Assembly: GCA_946481625.1 (NCBI GenBank)
Contig: CAMLOZ010000118.1
Coordinates: 1-8,593 of the forward strand
Source of the DNA: an uncultured Haloferula sp.
GTDB lineage: Bacteria > Verrucomicrobiota > Verrucomicrobiae > Verrucomicrobiales > Akkermansiaceae
DNA length: 8,593 nt
Direction: 5' to 3'
Part shown: piece by piece, positions 1 to 5,855 of the stretch
Layout of the letters: each line of letters begins with the position of its first letter
Numbering within the stretch: position 1 is the first letter of the stretch
Made by a program: the position numbers and the translations under genes
Notes under the pieces: generated by a model
Told to the model about the DNA's origin: nothing
The model's input: only the letters and a program-made list of their open reading frames with translations
Database searches by the model: none

Positions 1-1216
1 GCACGATCGTGTCGCCCGAAATGCCCGGGATCGGCAGCTCGCTGGCGGGATAGACGTCGCTCACGAACACCTTGTCCGCCGCTTGCAGCACCTTTCCGAA
101 ATCGTCCGCCAGTGCCTGCGTCCGCGTGTAGCGGTGCGGCTGGAACAGCACCACCACCCTGCCCGGCTTCAACGAACGCGCCGTCTGCAGGGTCGCCGCC
201 AGCTCGGTCGGATGATGACCGTAGTCGTCCACGATCCGCACCCGCGAGGAAAGGTACTTGGTCTCGAAGCGCCGCTTGGCTCCGGCGAAGGTATTCAGCG
301 CCCGCGACACCAGGCGGAAGTCCGCGCCGAGCTGATCCGCCGTCGCGATCGCCGCCAGAGCGTTCAGCACGTTGTGGCGGCCCGGAATACCCAGTTCGAC
401 ATCGCCGAGCATCTCGCCGTTCCGCACCACGGTGAAGGCCGTCGCGCCGCGCAGTTCGCGGATCTCCGCCGCGGTGTAGTCCGCGCCCGACCATCCGTAG
501 CTCACCGGTTTCGACGACTTCGCCGTCACCTCCGTCGCCACCGGACACTCCTTGCAATAGACGACCGGGCCGGAAGTCTGGCTCACCAGCGTGGCGAAGA
601 CTTGCTTGATCTCCTCGAGATCCTTGTAGTGGTCGAGATGCTCGGCCTCGATATTGAGGATGATCGAGCAGGCCGGGTGATACAGCGCCAGCGTGCCGTC
701 GCTCTCGTCCCCTTCCGCGACCATCCACTCGCCGTCTTCCGACCACCTGGCATTGGCTCCCAGCACCGGGATTTCCGCGCCCACGTAGTGGCTCGGCTGC
801 AGCGCCGATTCCCGCAGAGCGTGGGCGACCATGGAGGAAGTGGTGGTCTTGCCGTGAGTCCCGGAAACGACGATCCCTTTCTTCGTGTGCAGGATCGCCG
901 CGAGGCACTCGGCCCGACGGATCACGGGAATGCCCGCCGCGGTCGCCGCCGCATAGGCCGGATTCTCCGGACGGATCGCGGAGGAATACACCACCACGTC
1001 CGCACCGCTCACCGCCTCCGCCGTGTGCGGCGAGGAAAACACCAGCCCGAGCCGCTGCATGCGCTCGGTTTCATCCGAGGTCACCTTGTCCGAACCGCTG
1101 ACGCGGTGGCCCATGCCGAGCAGCAGCAGGGCCAGCCCGCTCATGCCCGAGCCCGCCACCCCGATCAGGTGGATGCGCAGCGGTCGGTCGCGGTCGGTGA
1201 GATTCAAATCCTTCAT
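1..1216 (-). CDS. murC: UDP-N-acetylmuramate--L-alanine ligase, 3' end outside window
   Basis: Cytoplasmic ATP-dependent ligase that adds L-alanine to UDP-MurNAc, the first amino acid of the peptidoglycan stem peptide. I translated 405 residues from the ATG at 1216; the frame stays open to the left edge, so roughly the last 50-90 residues are missing compared with a usual length of about 460-490. Visible family marks: N-terminal dinucleotide-like motif HLIGVAGSGMSG (16-27), ATP loop GTHGKTTTS (119-127), EGDESDG (168-174), NIEAEHLDHY (188-197), GRHNVLNALAA (279-289), DDYGHHPTE (330-338) and FQPHRYTRT (358-366). The last two are typical of MurC rather than MurD, MurE or MurF. The start ATG overlaps the murG stop (ATGA, 1213-1216), so the two are almost certainly translationally coupled. 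No strong ribosome binding site precedes it. In other bacteria murB, ddl or ftsQ often follow; that cannot be seen here. Confidence 0.97.
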   Translation of the reverse strand, partial: MKDLNLTDRDRPLRIHLIGVAGSGMSGLALLLLGMGHRVSGSDKVTSDETERMQRLGLVFSSPHTAEAVSGADVVVYSSAIRPENPAYAAATAAGIPVIRRAECLAAILHTKKGIVVSGTHGKTTTSSMVAHALRESALQPSHYVGAEIPVLGANARWSEDGEWMVAEGDESDGTLALYHPACSIILNIEAEHLDHYKDLEEIKQVFATLVSQTSGPVVYCKECPVATEVTAKSSKPVSYGWSGADYTAAEIRELRGATAFTVVRNGEMLGDVELGIPGRHNVLNALAAIATADQLGADFRLVSRALNTFAGAKRRFETKYLSSRVRIVDDYGHHPTELAATLQTARSLKPGRVVVLFQPHRYTRTQALADDFGKVLQAADKVFVSDVYPASELPIPGISGDTIV

Positions 1217-2319
1217 TTCCGGGAAAGGGGCGCTTCGATGGCGTCGCAGACGCGTGCGGCGGCATCCGGCACGGCGAGCGAACGGGCCGCTTGTGCCATG
1301 CGGTCGCGGGTTTGCAAGTCGCTCATCAGCGTCGTCACGCGCGCGGCCAGCTTCGCGGCGTCCAGCGCCGGTTCGGGCTCCAAAAATGCGGCTCCGGCCT
1401 GCGAAAAGACCTCGGCGTTCCGCGTCTGGTGATCATCCGCCGCGAAGGGGAACGGCACCAGGATCGAAGGCAGACCGAGGAAGGAAAGCTCGGTCATGCT
1501 CGATGCGCCGGAACGAGACAGGACCGCATCCGCCACTGCATAGGCGGAAGGCATGTCGTCGCAGAATCCCACCACGCGGTAGTCCTCGCGCTTCCCGGCC
1601 TCTTCTTCCACCCGCTGCTGATCGCCCGGGCCGGCGATGTGCAGCACCTGCGTCCCCGGCGGGAAGCTGTCGAACGCTTGCGCCACCAAGGAATTCAAGC
1701 GCCGCGCCCCCTGGCTGCCGCCGGTGACCATCAGGGTCGGACGGGAGGGATCGAGCCCGAACTTCGCCGCGGCCTCGGCCCGCGAGGGCAAGGTCCGCAT
1801 TTCCGCGCGCACCGGCGTGCCGGTGACCACCACCTCCCGGCCGCCGAAAAACGGCCGCGCTGCTTCCCAGCCGATGAAGACCTTGGTGCAAAACCTCGCC
1901 GTCAGCCGGTTCGCCTTCCCGGGCAGCGCGTTCGAATCATGGATGAAGGCCGGCAATCCCGCCTTTTTCGCCGCCCAGGCCGGCGGGAGGGAAGTGAAGC
2001 CGCCCATTCCCAAAACCGCGTCCGCCTTGAAATCCTTCAGGATGCCCCGGCAGCGACCCATGGTCCGCCATAGCCGCCACAGGAAGGGCAGCATCTTCGG
2101 CGAGAGGTTCGCCGGCTTGCCCATCGCGGGCACCGTTTCAAATTGATACTGGGTGTATTTCCGCCGTGCCTCCTGGTCGATTTTCTTCTCGGAGACCAGC
2201 AAAAGAACCCTCCCTCCGCGTGCCGTCCATTCCTCCGCCACGGCCAGCCCGGGGAACAGGTGCCCCCCCGTGCCGCCGCACGCGATCACCAAGGACGCAT
2301 TGCCGCCTGTACGTTGCAT
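1213..2319 (-). CDS. murG: UDP-GlcNAc:undecaprenyl-PP-MurNAc-pentapeptide GlcNAc transferase
   Basis: Membrane-associated GT-B glycosyltransferase that turns lipid I into lipid II on the inner face of the cytoplasmic membrane. It is 368 residues long, the usual length. Three glycine-rich loops are in order: GGTGGHLFPG (15-24), GMGGFTSLP (104-112) and TGGSQGARRLN (199-209). The nucleotide-sugar site region reads SRSGASSMTEL (268-278) and DDHQTRNAEVF (295-305). The usual HEQN motif is HDSN here (127-130, HDSNALPG), a conspicuous variant. The ATG at 2319 puts the first G-loop at the expected distance; no strong ribosome binding site is seen. It overlaps murC by four bases and appears to be the first gene of this transcript: no ftsW lies directly upstream, only more than 700 bases of non-coding DNA. 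Its leader is unusually rich in G-tracts on the coding strand. Confidence 0.97.
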   Translation of the reverse strand: MQRTGGNASLVIACGGTGGHLFPGLAVAEEWTARGGRVLLLVSEKKIDQEARRKYTQYQFETVPAMGKPANLSPKMLPFLWRLWRTMGRCRGILKDFKADAVLGMGGFTSLPPAWAAKKAGLPAFIHDSNALPGKANRLTARFCTKVFIGWEAARPFFGGREVVVTGTPVRAEMRTLPSRAEAAAKFGLDPSRPTLMVTGGSQGARRLNSLVAQAFDSFPPGTQVLHIAGPGDQQRVEEEAGKREDYRVVGFCDDMPSAYAVADAVLSRSGASSMTELSFLGLPSILVPFPFAADDHQTRNAEVFSQAGAAFLEPEPALDAAKLAARVTTLMSDLQTRDRMAQAARSLAVPDAAARVCDAIEAPLSRK

Positions 2320-2342
2320 ATTCCGGTGTCCCGAGACCCCCA

Positions 2343-2517
2343 GCCCCTAGGCGTCGAGCGGCGACGACAAAGAATGCAACATTTCTTAAATATCAGGCAA
2401 TCCGAAAACCGCCCCCCGGATCGAATCCTCGGTCACCCGGATCGCCGGCCCCGTCCCGAGCCCCCATCCCCCCGCACCTGCCGGAAAGCCCCGCTCAAGC
2501 TCTCCGGCCCCTAGGCG
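2343..2517. repeat. Pair of 11-bp direct repeats GCCCCTAGGCG
   Basis: The same 11 bases, GCCCCTAGGCG, occur at 2343-2353 and 2507-2517, bracketing the G-rich murG leader. Each contains the palindrome CCTAGG, which occurs a third time at 2825-2830 inside the terminator stem. No coding function is visible between the copies. They may be protein-binding sites or chance; two copies are too few to tell. Confidence 0.4.
2449..2473 (-). promoter_or_regulatory. Putative G-quadruplex in the murG leader
   Basis: On the minus strand, the sense strand of murG, four G-tracts follow each other with very short loops: six G, 2-nt loop, five G, 3-nt loop (CTC), three G, 2-nt loop (AC), four G. This fits the canonical quadruplex pattern. 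If murG is transcribed from the AT-rich island at 2521-2720, the motif lies in the 5' untranslated RNA about 130-155 nt before the ATG. A second, incomplete set of G-tracts (four, five and three G) lies at 2330-2347, just upstream of the start. A regulatory role is inferred only. Confidence 0.45.
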
Positions 2518-2520
2518 GAT

Positions 2521-2720
2521 TTTGGGAACCATAGGGAAATATTCCATTGAACCAGCGAGCAATACGAGGAAATGCCTTCATCGCAAATAATTCACTCATC
2601 TTTACCAAATTCCCTCATCATTGATTCTCAATGCCTTGAATTCAGAAACTCTAAATAATCACCTTTCGCCGAAAAAGGGAACCATAACTCATACACGCGA
2701 TGACGTGATCGGAAATATCT
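2521..2720. promoter_or_regulatory. AT-rich intergenic island, probable murG promoter region
   Basis: This stretch is about 57-65 % A+T when counted in 60-base blocks, against clearly GC-rich DNA on both sides. It contains no convincing gene. It is the only AT-rich block upstream of murG, so the murG promoter most likely lies here, but I could not pick a -35/-10 pair with confidence. It holds two copies of GGGAACCATA (2524-2533 and 2677-2686), two copies of AATGCCTT (2571-2578 and 2630-2637) and a near-palindrome GGAAATATTCC at about 2535-2545. Between 2721 and 2808 I see only C-rich sequence and a weak 6-bp inverted repeat (GGTGTT 2739-2744 / AACACC 2765-2770). Confidence 0.4.
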
Positions 2721-2808
2721 TGTCCCCCTCCGATTTCCGGTGTTGTATCGCGGCGTTCCCAGCGAACACCCCCGAGTCCAAAGCACCCCCCGGCGGAGGA
2801 CGAAGGAT

Positions 2809-2859
2809 CAAAAAGACGAACCGACCTAGGGAGCCCCCCCAAATCCCGAGGCCGGTTCG
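2809..2859 (-). terminator. Intrinsic terminator, minus strand
   Basis: An imperfect 16-bp stem pairs 2817-2832 with 2844-2859. The outer arms are CGAACCG and CGGTTCG and the inner arms GGGA and TCCC; there are two mismatches (2824/2852 and 2828/2848) and an 11-nt loop. Read on the minus strand, the stem is followed at once by TCTTTTTG (2816-2809), a proper T-tract. It would end transcripts coming from the peptidase gene whose stop codon is at 3057, but it lies about 200 nt beyond that stop, leaving room for the structured element between them. Confidence 0.75.
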
Positions 2860-2889
2860 CCCGACAAGGCGGCTCGGTTCCCCCCCGAA

Positions 2890-3017
2890 TGCGAGCCGGA
2901 AGATTTCCCCCGGTTAAGGGTGTGTGTTAGTGTGTGTTGGCAGCCGCCCGGCGGGTCATTCCCCCGATCCGCCGGGCGGACTGCCATAACGGGGAACCGC
3001 GAGGGTCCCGGCTCGCA
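2890..3017 (-). ncRNA. Candidate structured RNA (nested inverted repeats)
   Basis: Three helices nest inside one another. P1 pairs 2890-2899 with 3008-3017 (GCGAGCCGG against CCGGCTCGC plus one T-A pair, perfect). P2 pairs 2905-2910 and 2913-2916 with 2987-2996 (10 bp with a 2-nt bulge). P3 is the long hairpin 2939-2957 / 2966-2985. A 22-nt unpaired strand lies between P2 and P3; on the minus strand it is a CA-rich tract. The strand is assigned from the minus-strand terminator 30 nt downstream. It could be a 3'-UTR-derived small RNA of the peptidase gene, an independent RNA of about 200 nt (a 6S-like RNA is one unproven option), or a DNA-level inverted repeat. I do not recognise a known RNA family: tmRNA, RNase P and SRP core motifs are absent. 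Confidence 0.4.
2939..2985. repeat. Long near-perfect inverted repeat (hairpin P3)
   Basis: The arms are GGCAG-CCGCCCGGCGG-GTC and GAT-CCGCCGGGCGG-(A)-CTGCC, giving 19 pairs with one G-U wobble, one bulged A at 2980 and an 8-nt loop (2958-2965). No T-tract follows on either strand, so it is not a standard intrinsic terminator. The loop carries TTCCCC, the same bases as the P2 strand at 2905-2910, so it could instead pair with GGGGAA at 2991-2996. Confidence 0.8.
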
Positions 3018-3056
3018 GAAGCAGCCCTTGTAGCGCTCTTCTCCCTTCAGGTCACC

Positions 3057-4346
3057 TTAGGGCTTGAACACGAAACTCAGGTAGGTCGTCGCCGCCAGTT
3101 CCTCCACCCGCATGCGCCGGGGCTTGTCCTTCCCGGTCCAGCTTTCCAGGAACAGGAACTCCTTCCGCCCCGGATGATAGCCGACCACCACGGACGCATG
3201 CAGCGGGGCTTTCTCCCCCGGCCAACTCGCCCGCTCCGCGGAATCCGCCGGGTCCGGCAAGGTCGCGGTGGAATCCTCCGCAAACTCCCGCATGAACCGT
3301 GAATGCAACGCGTTCCGCTCCGGCGAATAGCGCCGCCAGACGATCACCGGAAACCCGCTCGATAGCGCCCGCGTCGCCGCTCCGGCATCGAACTTCGTCG
3401 AGCGGTCCAGCCCGAATCCCGCCTCCGCGGCCACCGTGTGGTAAGTCTTCACGAGATCCGATCCATCGGCCCGTCCCGTATTCTTGAACCCGCTGGCCAC
3501 CGCAAGCCAGTCCTCGTCGAGGTGGAGGCCGAAGTGCCGCGCGGCCATGGCGAGCGAATTGAGCCCGCAGTAAGGCCGGTAGCCCTGCGGGATCGGCTGG
3601 AGATTCGGGATCAGGATGGTGCCGTCGCTCTCCTTTCGCACCTCCGCAGCGAGCTTCTCCAGCTTCCCGCGCGGCGGCAGCGCGGAGATCTCCGGATCGA
3701 GCCACTGGTCGGTCTCCCCTGCCCCCTTGTTGAGAATGTTCACTCGCAGCAAACGGTTTTCCCCTGCCAGCAGGCGGATCCGCAGGTCGCCCTTGTGCCA
3801 CTCTTCCACCGGCACCTTCAGGCCACGGGTGCGGCCGATTGTTACGTCATCCGCCTTCCCTCCGCTGAGGCTGGAGATGGAACGACGCAAGTCGGCATGA
3901 GCTTCGGCATAGAGTTTCGTGAACTCCGCCTGTTTTTCCGCGAGGCGGGCGTCCACTTCCTTCCGCATTTCCCGCTGGCTCATGCCCTCGGGGAGCTTCT
4001 CGTCGAAATAGCCGAAGTAAGAGCCGGCATCGACAAACGTGGCCTCGAGCGAATCCAGCTTCCCCTCGCGGCGAATCGCCCGCAGCAGAACGAGATCGCG
4101 GCCGAAAAGCTTCGGCCGGGCCCGGAGGTAAGAAATCGTGGATGAGGCCACCCGCCCTTCGTCACTCCATTCGCCGGGAAGCGGGGTGGAGCCATCCCAA
4201 GTCCCCGCAGCCAGCATCCGGTCGGTCAGGTCCTGGCCGTTCAGCGGGCTATTCGCGCCGAACAAGTCCGCGCCGACCGAATTCGGGATTCCGAAGGCCG
4301 CTCCGGGAAGCAAGCAGGCGGCAAGGACGGGAAGAACCCTCTTCAT
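3057..4346 (-). CDS. Exported C39/papain-like cysteine peptidase
   Basis: A 429-residue protein with a Sec signal peptide (1 to about 19; KR, hydrophobic core, then AAFG). The central part (about 20-245) matches nothing I recognise; it has a charged, probably helical stretch at 121-160. The C-terminal domain (about 246-429) looks like a C39-type or papain-fold cysteine peptidase. It has QGYRPYCGLNSLAMAARHFG (254-273) with candidate oxyanion Gln254 and nucleophile Cys260, and HASVVVGYH (383-391) with candidate catalytic His383. ESW (401-403) stands where papain-fold enzymes usually have NSW or an Asp, so the third residue would be Glu401. The likely role is hydrolysis of a peptide in the envelope or outside; the substrate is unknown. 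It is monocistronic, divergent from lysA, and followed by an unusually long structured 3' region. The ATG at 4346 is chosen because the signal peptide starts there. Confidence 0.8.
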   Translation of the reverse strand: MKRVLPVLAACLLPGAAFGIPNSVGADLFGANSPLNGQDLTDRMLAAGTWDGSTPLPGEWSDEGRVASSTISYLRARPKLFGRDLVLLRAIRREGKLDSLEATFVDAGSYFGYFDEKLPEGMSQREMRKEVDARLAEKQAEFTKLYAEAHADLRRSISSLSGGKADDVTIGRTRGLKVPVEEWHKGDLRIRLLAGENRLLRVNILNKGAGETDQWLDPEISALPPRGKLEKLAAEVRKESDGTILIPNLQPIPQGYRPYCGLNSLAMAARHFGLHLDEDWLAVASGFKNTGRADGSDLVKTYHTVAAEAGFGLDRSTKFDAGAATRALSSGFPVIVWRRYSPERNALHSRFMREFAEDSTATLPDPADSAERASWPGEKAPLHASVVVGYHPGRKEFLFLESWTGKDKPRRMRVEELAATTYLSFVFKP

Positions 4347-4463
4347 GTCGGGATAGATACGGTGATTCCCCGGGAATGGAAGGCTGGAAAGGAGGTTTGC
4401 GCGCTCTCACAACGGGCGAACGCAACCCTTGCGGGCGCGACGACAAGGGGCTACACGCCCGGC
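4347..4463. promoter_or_regulatory. Divergent promoter region with ATTCCC-C-GGGAAT dyad
   Basis: The 117 bases between the divergent starts of the peptidase and lysA contain a 13-bp dyad, ATTCCC C GGGAAT, at 4365-4377, which could be an operator. On the minus strand TTCCAT and TATCTA, 16 bp apart, give a weak -35/-10 candidate for the peptidase gene; the dyad lies between them. An AGGAGG at 4390-4395 has no usable in-frame start codon at the right distance and is probably not a ribosome binding site. For lysA the nearest purine tract is AAGGGG at 4445-4450, 13 nt from the ATG. Confidence 0.35.
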
Positions 4464-5753
4464 ATGCACGGATTTGCCTACCGGAATGGATCGCTGCACT
4501 GCGAGGACGTCGATCTCCAGGCCCTCGCCGAGGAGCACGGGACGCCGCTCTACGTTTATTCGGCGAACACCATCCGCGATCACTACCGGCGCCTCGATGC
4601 CGCCCTCGGCGAGATCGACCACGAGGTCGCCTACGCCGTGAAGGCGAATTCCAATCTCTCCGTGCTGAAGCTGCTAGTGGCGGAAAACGCGGGCTTCGAC
4701 ATCGTCTCCGCCGGCGAACTCTTCCGCGTGATCCAAGCCGGCGGAAACCCCGCCAAGTGCACCTTCGCCGGGGTCGGCAAGACCCGTGCGGAAATCGAGT
4801 ACGCGCTGAAGCAGGGGATCTATTCCTTCAATGTCGAGAGCGAGGAAGAGCTGCGCTACCTCAACGAGGTGGCCAGCGATCTCGGCGTGATCGCGCCCGC
4901 CGCCGTGCGCGTGAACCCGAACGTGGACGCGAAGACCCACAAGTACATCTCCACCGGCAAGTCGGAGAACAAGTTCGGCGTGGACTTCGACCTCATCACC
5001 GATCTCTACGCCCGCGCCGCCCGCGAACTCGCGCACGTGAAGCTGCGCGGCCTGCAGATGCACATCGGCTCCCAGCTCACCTCGGTGGCTCCTTTCATCG
5101 AGGCCGTCGAAAAGGTCGCCCCGCTGGCCATCCACCTGAAGACCACGCACGGGATCGAGTTCTGGTCGATCGGGGGCGGCATCGGCATCGTCTATCACGA
5201 CTCGCTCGCTTCGGGCGATCCCGCCTGGTGGGCGGCGAAGGAAGAAGGCAAGCGGCCGCTGACCATCGCGGAATACGGCGAGGCACTCGTCCCGCGCCTG
5301 CAGCACCTCGGCCTCAAGATCCTGCTTGAACCGGGCCGCTACATCGTCGGCAATTCGGGCGTCCTGCTGACCCGCTGCCTCTACGAGAAGCACGGCAAGG
5401 CGAAGACCTTCAAGGTGGTCGATGCGGGGATGAACGATCTGATCCGTCCCGCCCTCTACGAAGGCCACCACGAGATCGAGCCGCTCAAGCAACCCGGCGG
5501 GGCCCGTCGCAAGGTGGATGTGGTCGGCCCCATCTGCGAGAGCGGCGACTTCTTCTGCCAGGACCGCGAACTCGCCGACTTCCAACCCGGCGAAGTGGTC
5601 GCCCTGATGAGCGCCGGTGCCTACGGCTTCACCATGGCTTCCAACTACAACTCGCGTCCCCTTCCCGCCGAAATCCTCGTCGACGGGAGTGTCGCGAAGG
5701 TCGTCCGGAAGCGCCAGACCCTCGAAGACCTCATCGCGGGAGAGCTGCCGTGA
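4464..5753 (+). CDS. lysA: Diaminopimelate decarboxylase
   Basis: PLP-dependent cytoplasmic enzyme that decarboxylates meso-diaminopimelate to L-lysine, the last step of the DAP pathway. It is 429 residues, full length for the family. Seen in the sequence: Schiff-base lysine Lys60 in YAVKANSN, HIGSQ (200-204), the phosphate-binding glycine loop SIGGGIG (236-242), EPGR (289-292), CESGD (358-362) with the active-site cysteine from the partner subunit, AGAYG (385-389) and NYNSRP (394-399). The fold is an alanine-racemase-like TIM barrel followed by a beta domain. The frame is open upstream to a GTG at 4362, but the ATG at 4464 gives the family's usual N-terminus (MHGFAYRNGSLHCEDV). It competes with MurE for meso-DAP, so it links lysine supply to wall synthesis, although it is not in the murG-murC operon. 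A small His-rich gene follows 102 bases downstream. Confidence 0.97.
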   Translation: MHGFAYRNGSLHCEDVDLQALAEEHGTPLYVYSANTIRDHYRRLDAALGEIDHEVAYAVKANSNLSVLKLLVAENAGFDIVSAGELFRVIQAGGNPAKCTFAGVGKTRAEIEYALKQGIYSFNVESEEELRYLNEVASDLGVIAPAAVRVNPNVDAKTHKYISTGKSENKFGVDFDLITDLYARAARELAHVKLRGLQMHIGSQLTSVAPFIEAVEKVAPLAIHLKTTHGIEFWSIGGGIGIVYHDSLASGDPAWWAAKEEGKRPLTIAEYGEALVPRLQHLGLKILLEPGRYIVGNSGVLLTRCLYEKHGKAKTFKVVDAGMNDLIRPALYEGHHEIEPLKQPGGARRKVDVVGPICESGDFFCQDRELADFQPGEVVALMSAGAYGFTMASNYNSRPLPAEILVDGSVAKVVRKRQTLEDLIAGELP

Positions 5754-5755
5754 AG

Positions 5756-5808
5756 CGCCCCGGCAGGGCGGGGCGGCCCGCCGCGGCGTGACCGGCGGGT
5801 GGTAGAAT
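5756..5808 (+). promoter_or_regulatory. lysA/His-rich gene spacer: GC hairpin and possible -10
   Basis: Just after the lysA stop, CGCCCC (5756-5761) can pair with GGGGCG (5770-5775). The stem is short and GC-rich without a T-tract, and further G/C-rich sequence follows to 5788. A TAGAAT at 5803-5808 would serve as a -10 element for the His-rich gene 48 bases downstream, but there is no good -35. It is unclear whether that gene is co-transcribed with lysA or has its own promoter. Confidence 0.25.
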
Positions 5809-5855
5809 CCCTTGCCGCTTGCCATCGGCGGGCGATCCGCTACACCCGGCGCGGC

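Noticed and set aside
83..1432. Long plus-strand frame opposite murC and the end of murG
   Set aside because: It is antisense to clear MurC/MurG motifs, is rich in Arg and His, and has no recognisable domain; such frames are expected opposite GC-rich genes.
2621..2917. 98-codon plus-strand frame in the intergenic region
   Set aside because: Crosses a sharp composition change from AT-rich to C-rich and the terminator, with no ribosome binding site or recognisable motif.
2921..2940. Tandem TGTGTGTTAG / TGTGTGTTGG
   Set aside because: Only two imperfect 10-base units of simple GT-rich sequence; too short to be called a repeat array.
2826..2987. 53-codon minus-strand frame (ATG 2987, TAG in the terminator stem)
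   Set aside because: Low-complexity translation, starts within the hairpin, no ribosome binding site; random frames of this size are common in GC-rich DNA.
2999..3027. Resemblance to the SRP RNA core (AGGGTCCCGG...AGAAGCAGCCC)
   Set aside because: The invariant GGAAGG of the SRP apical loop is missing and the surrounding bases do not form the SRP hairpin.
3438..4145. Plus-strand frames opposite the peptidase gene
   Set aside because: They mirror the codon bias of the minus-strand gene, which has a signal peptide and a cysteine-peptidase active site; no domain is seen in them.
4362..4463. GTG at 4362 as an upstream start for lysA
   Set aside because: It would add 34 residues with no family similarity and lies in the divergent promoter region; the ATG at 4464 gives the normal LysA N-terminus.
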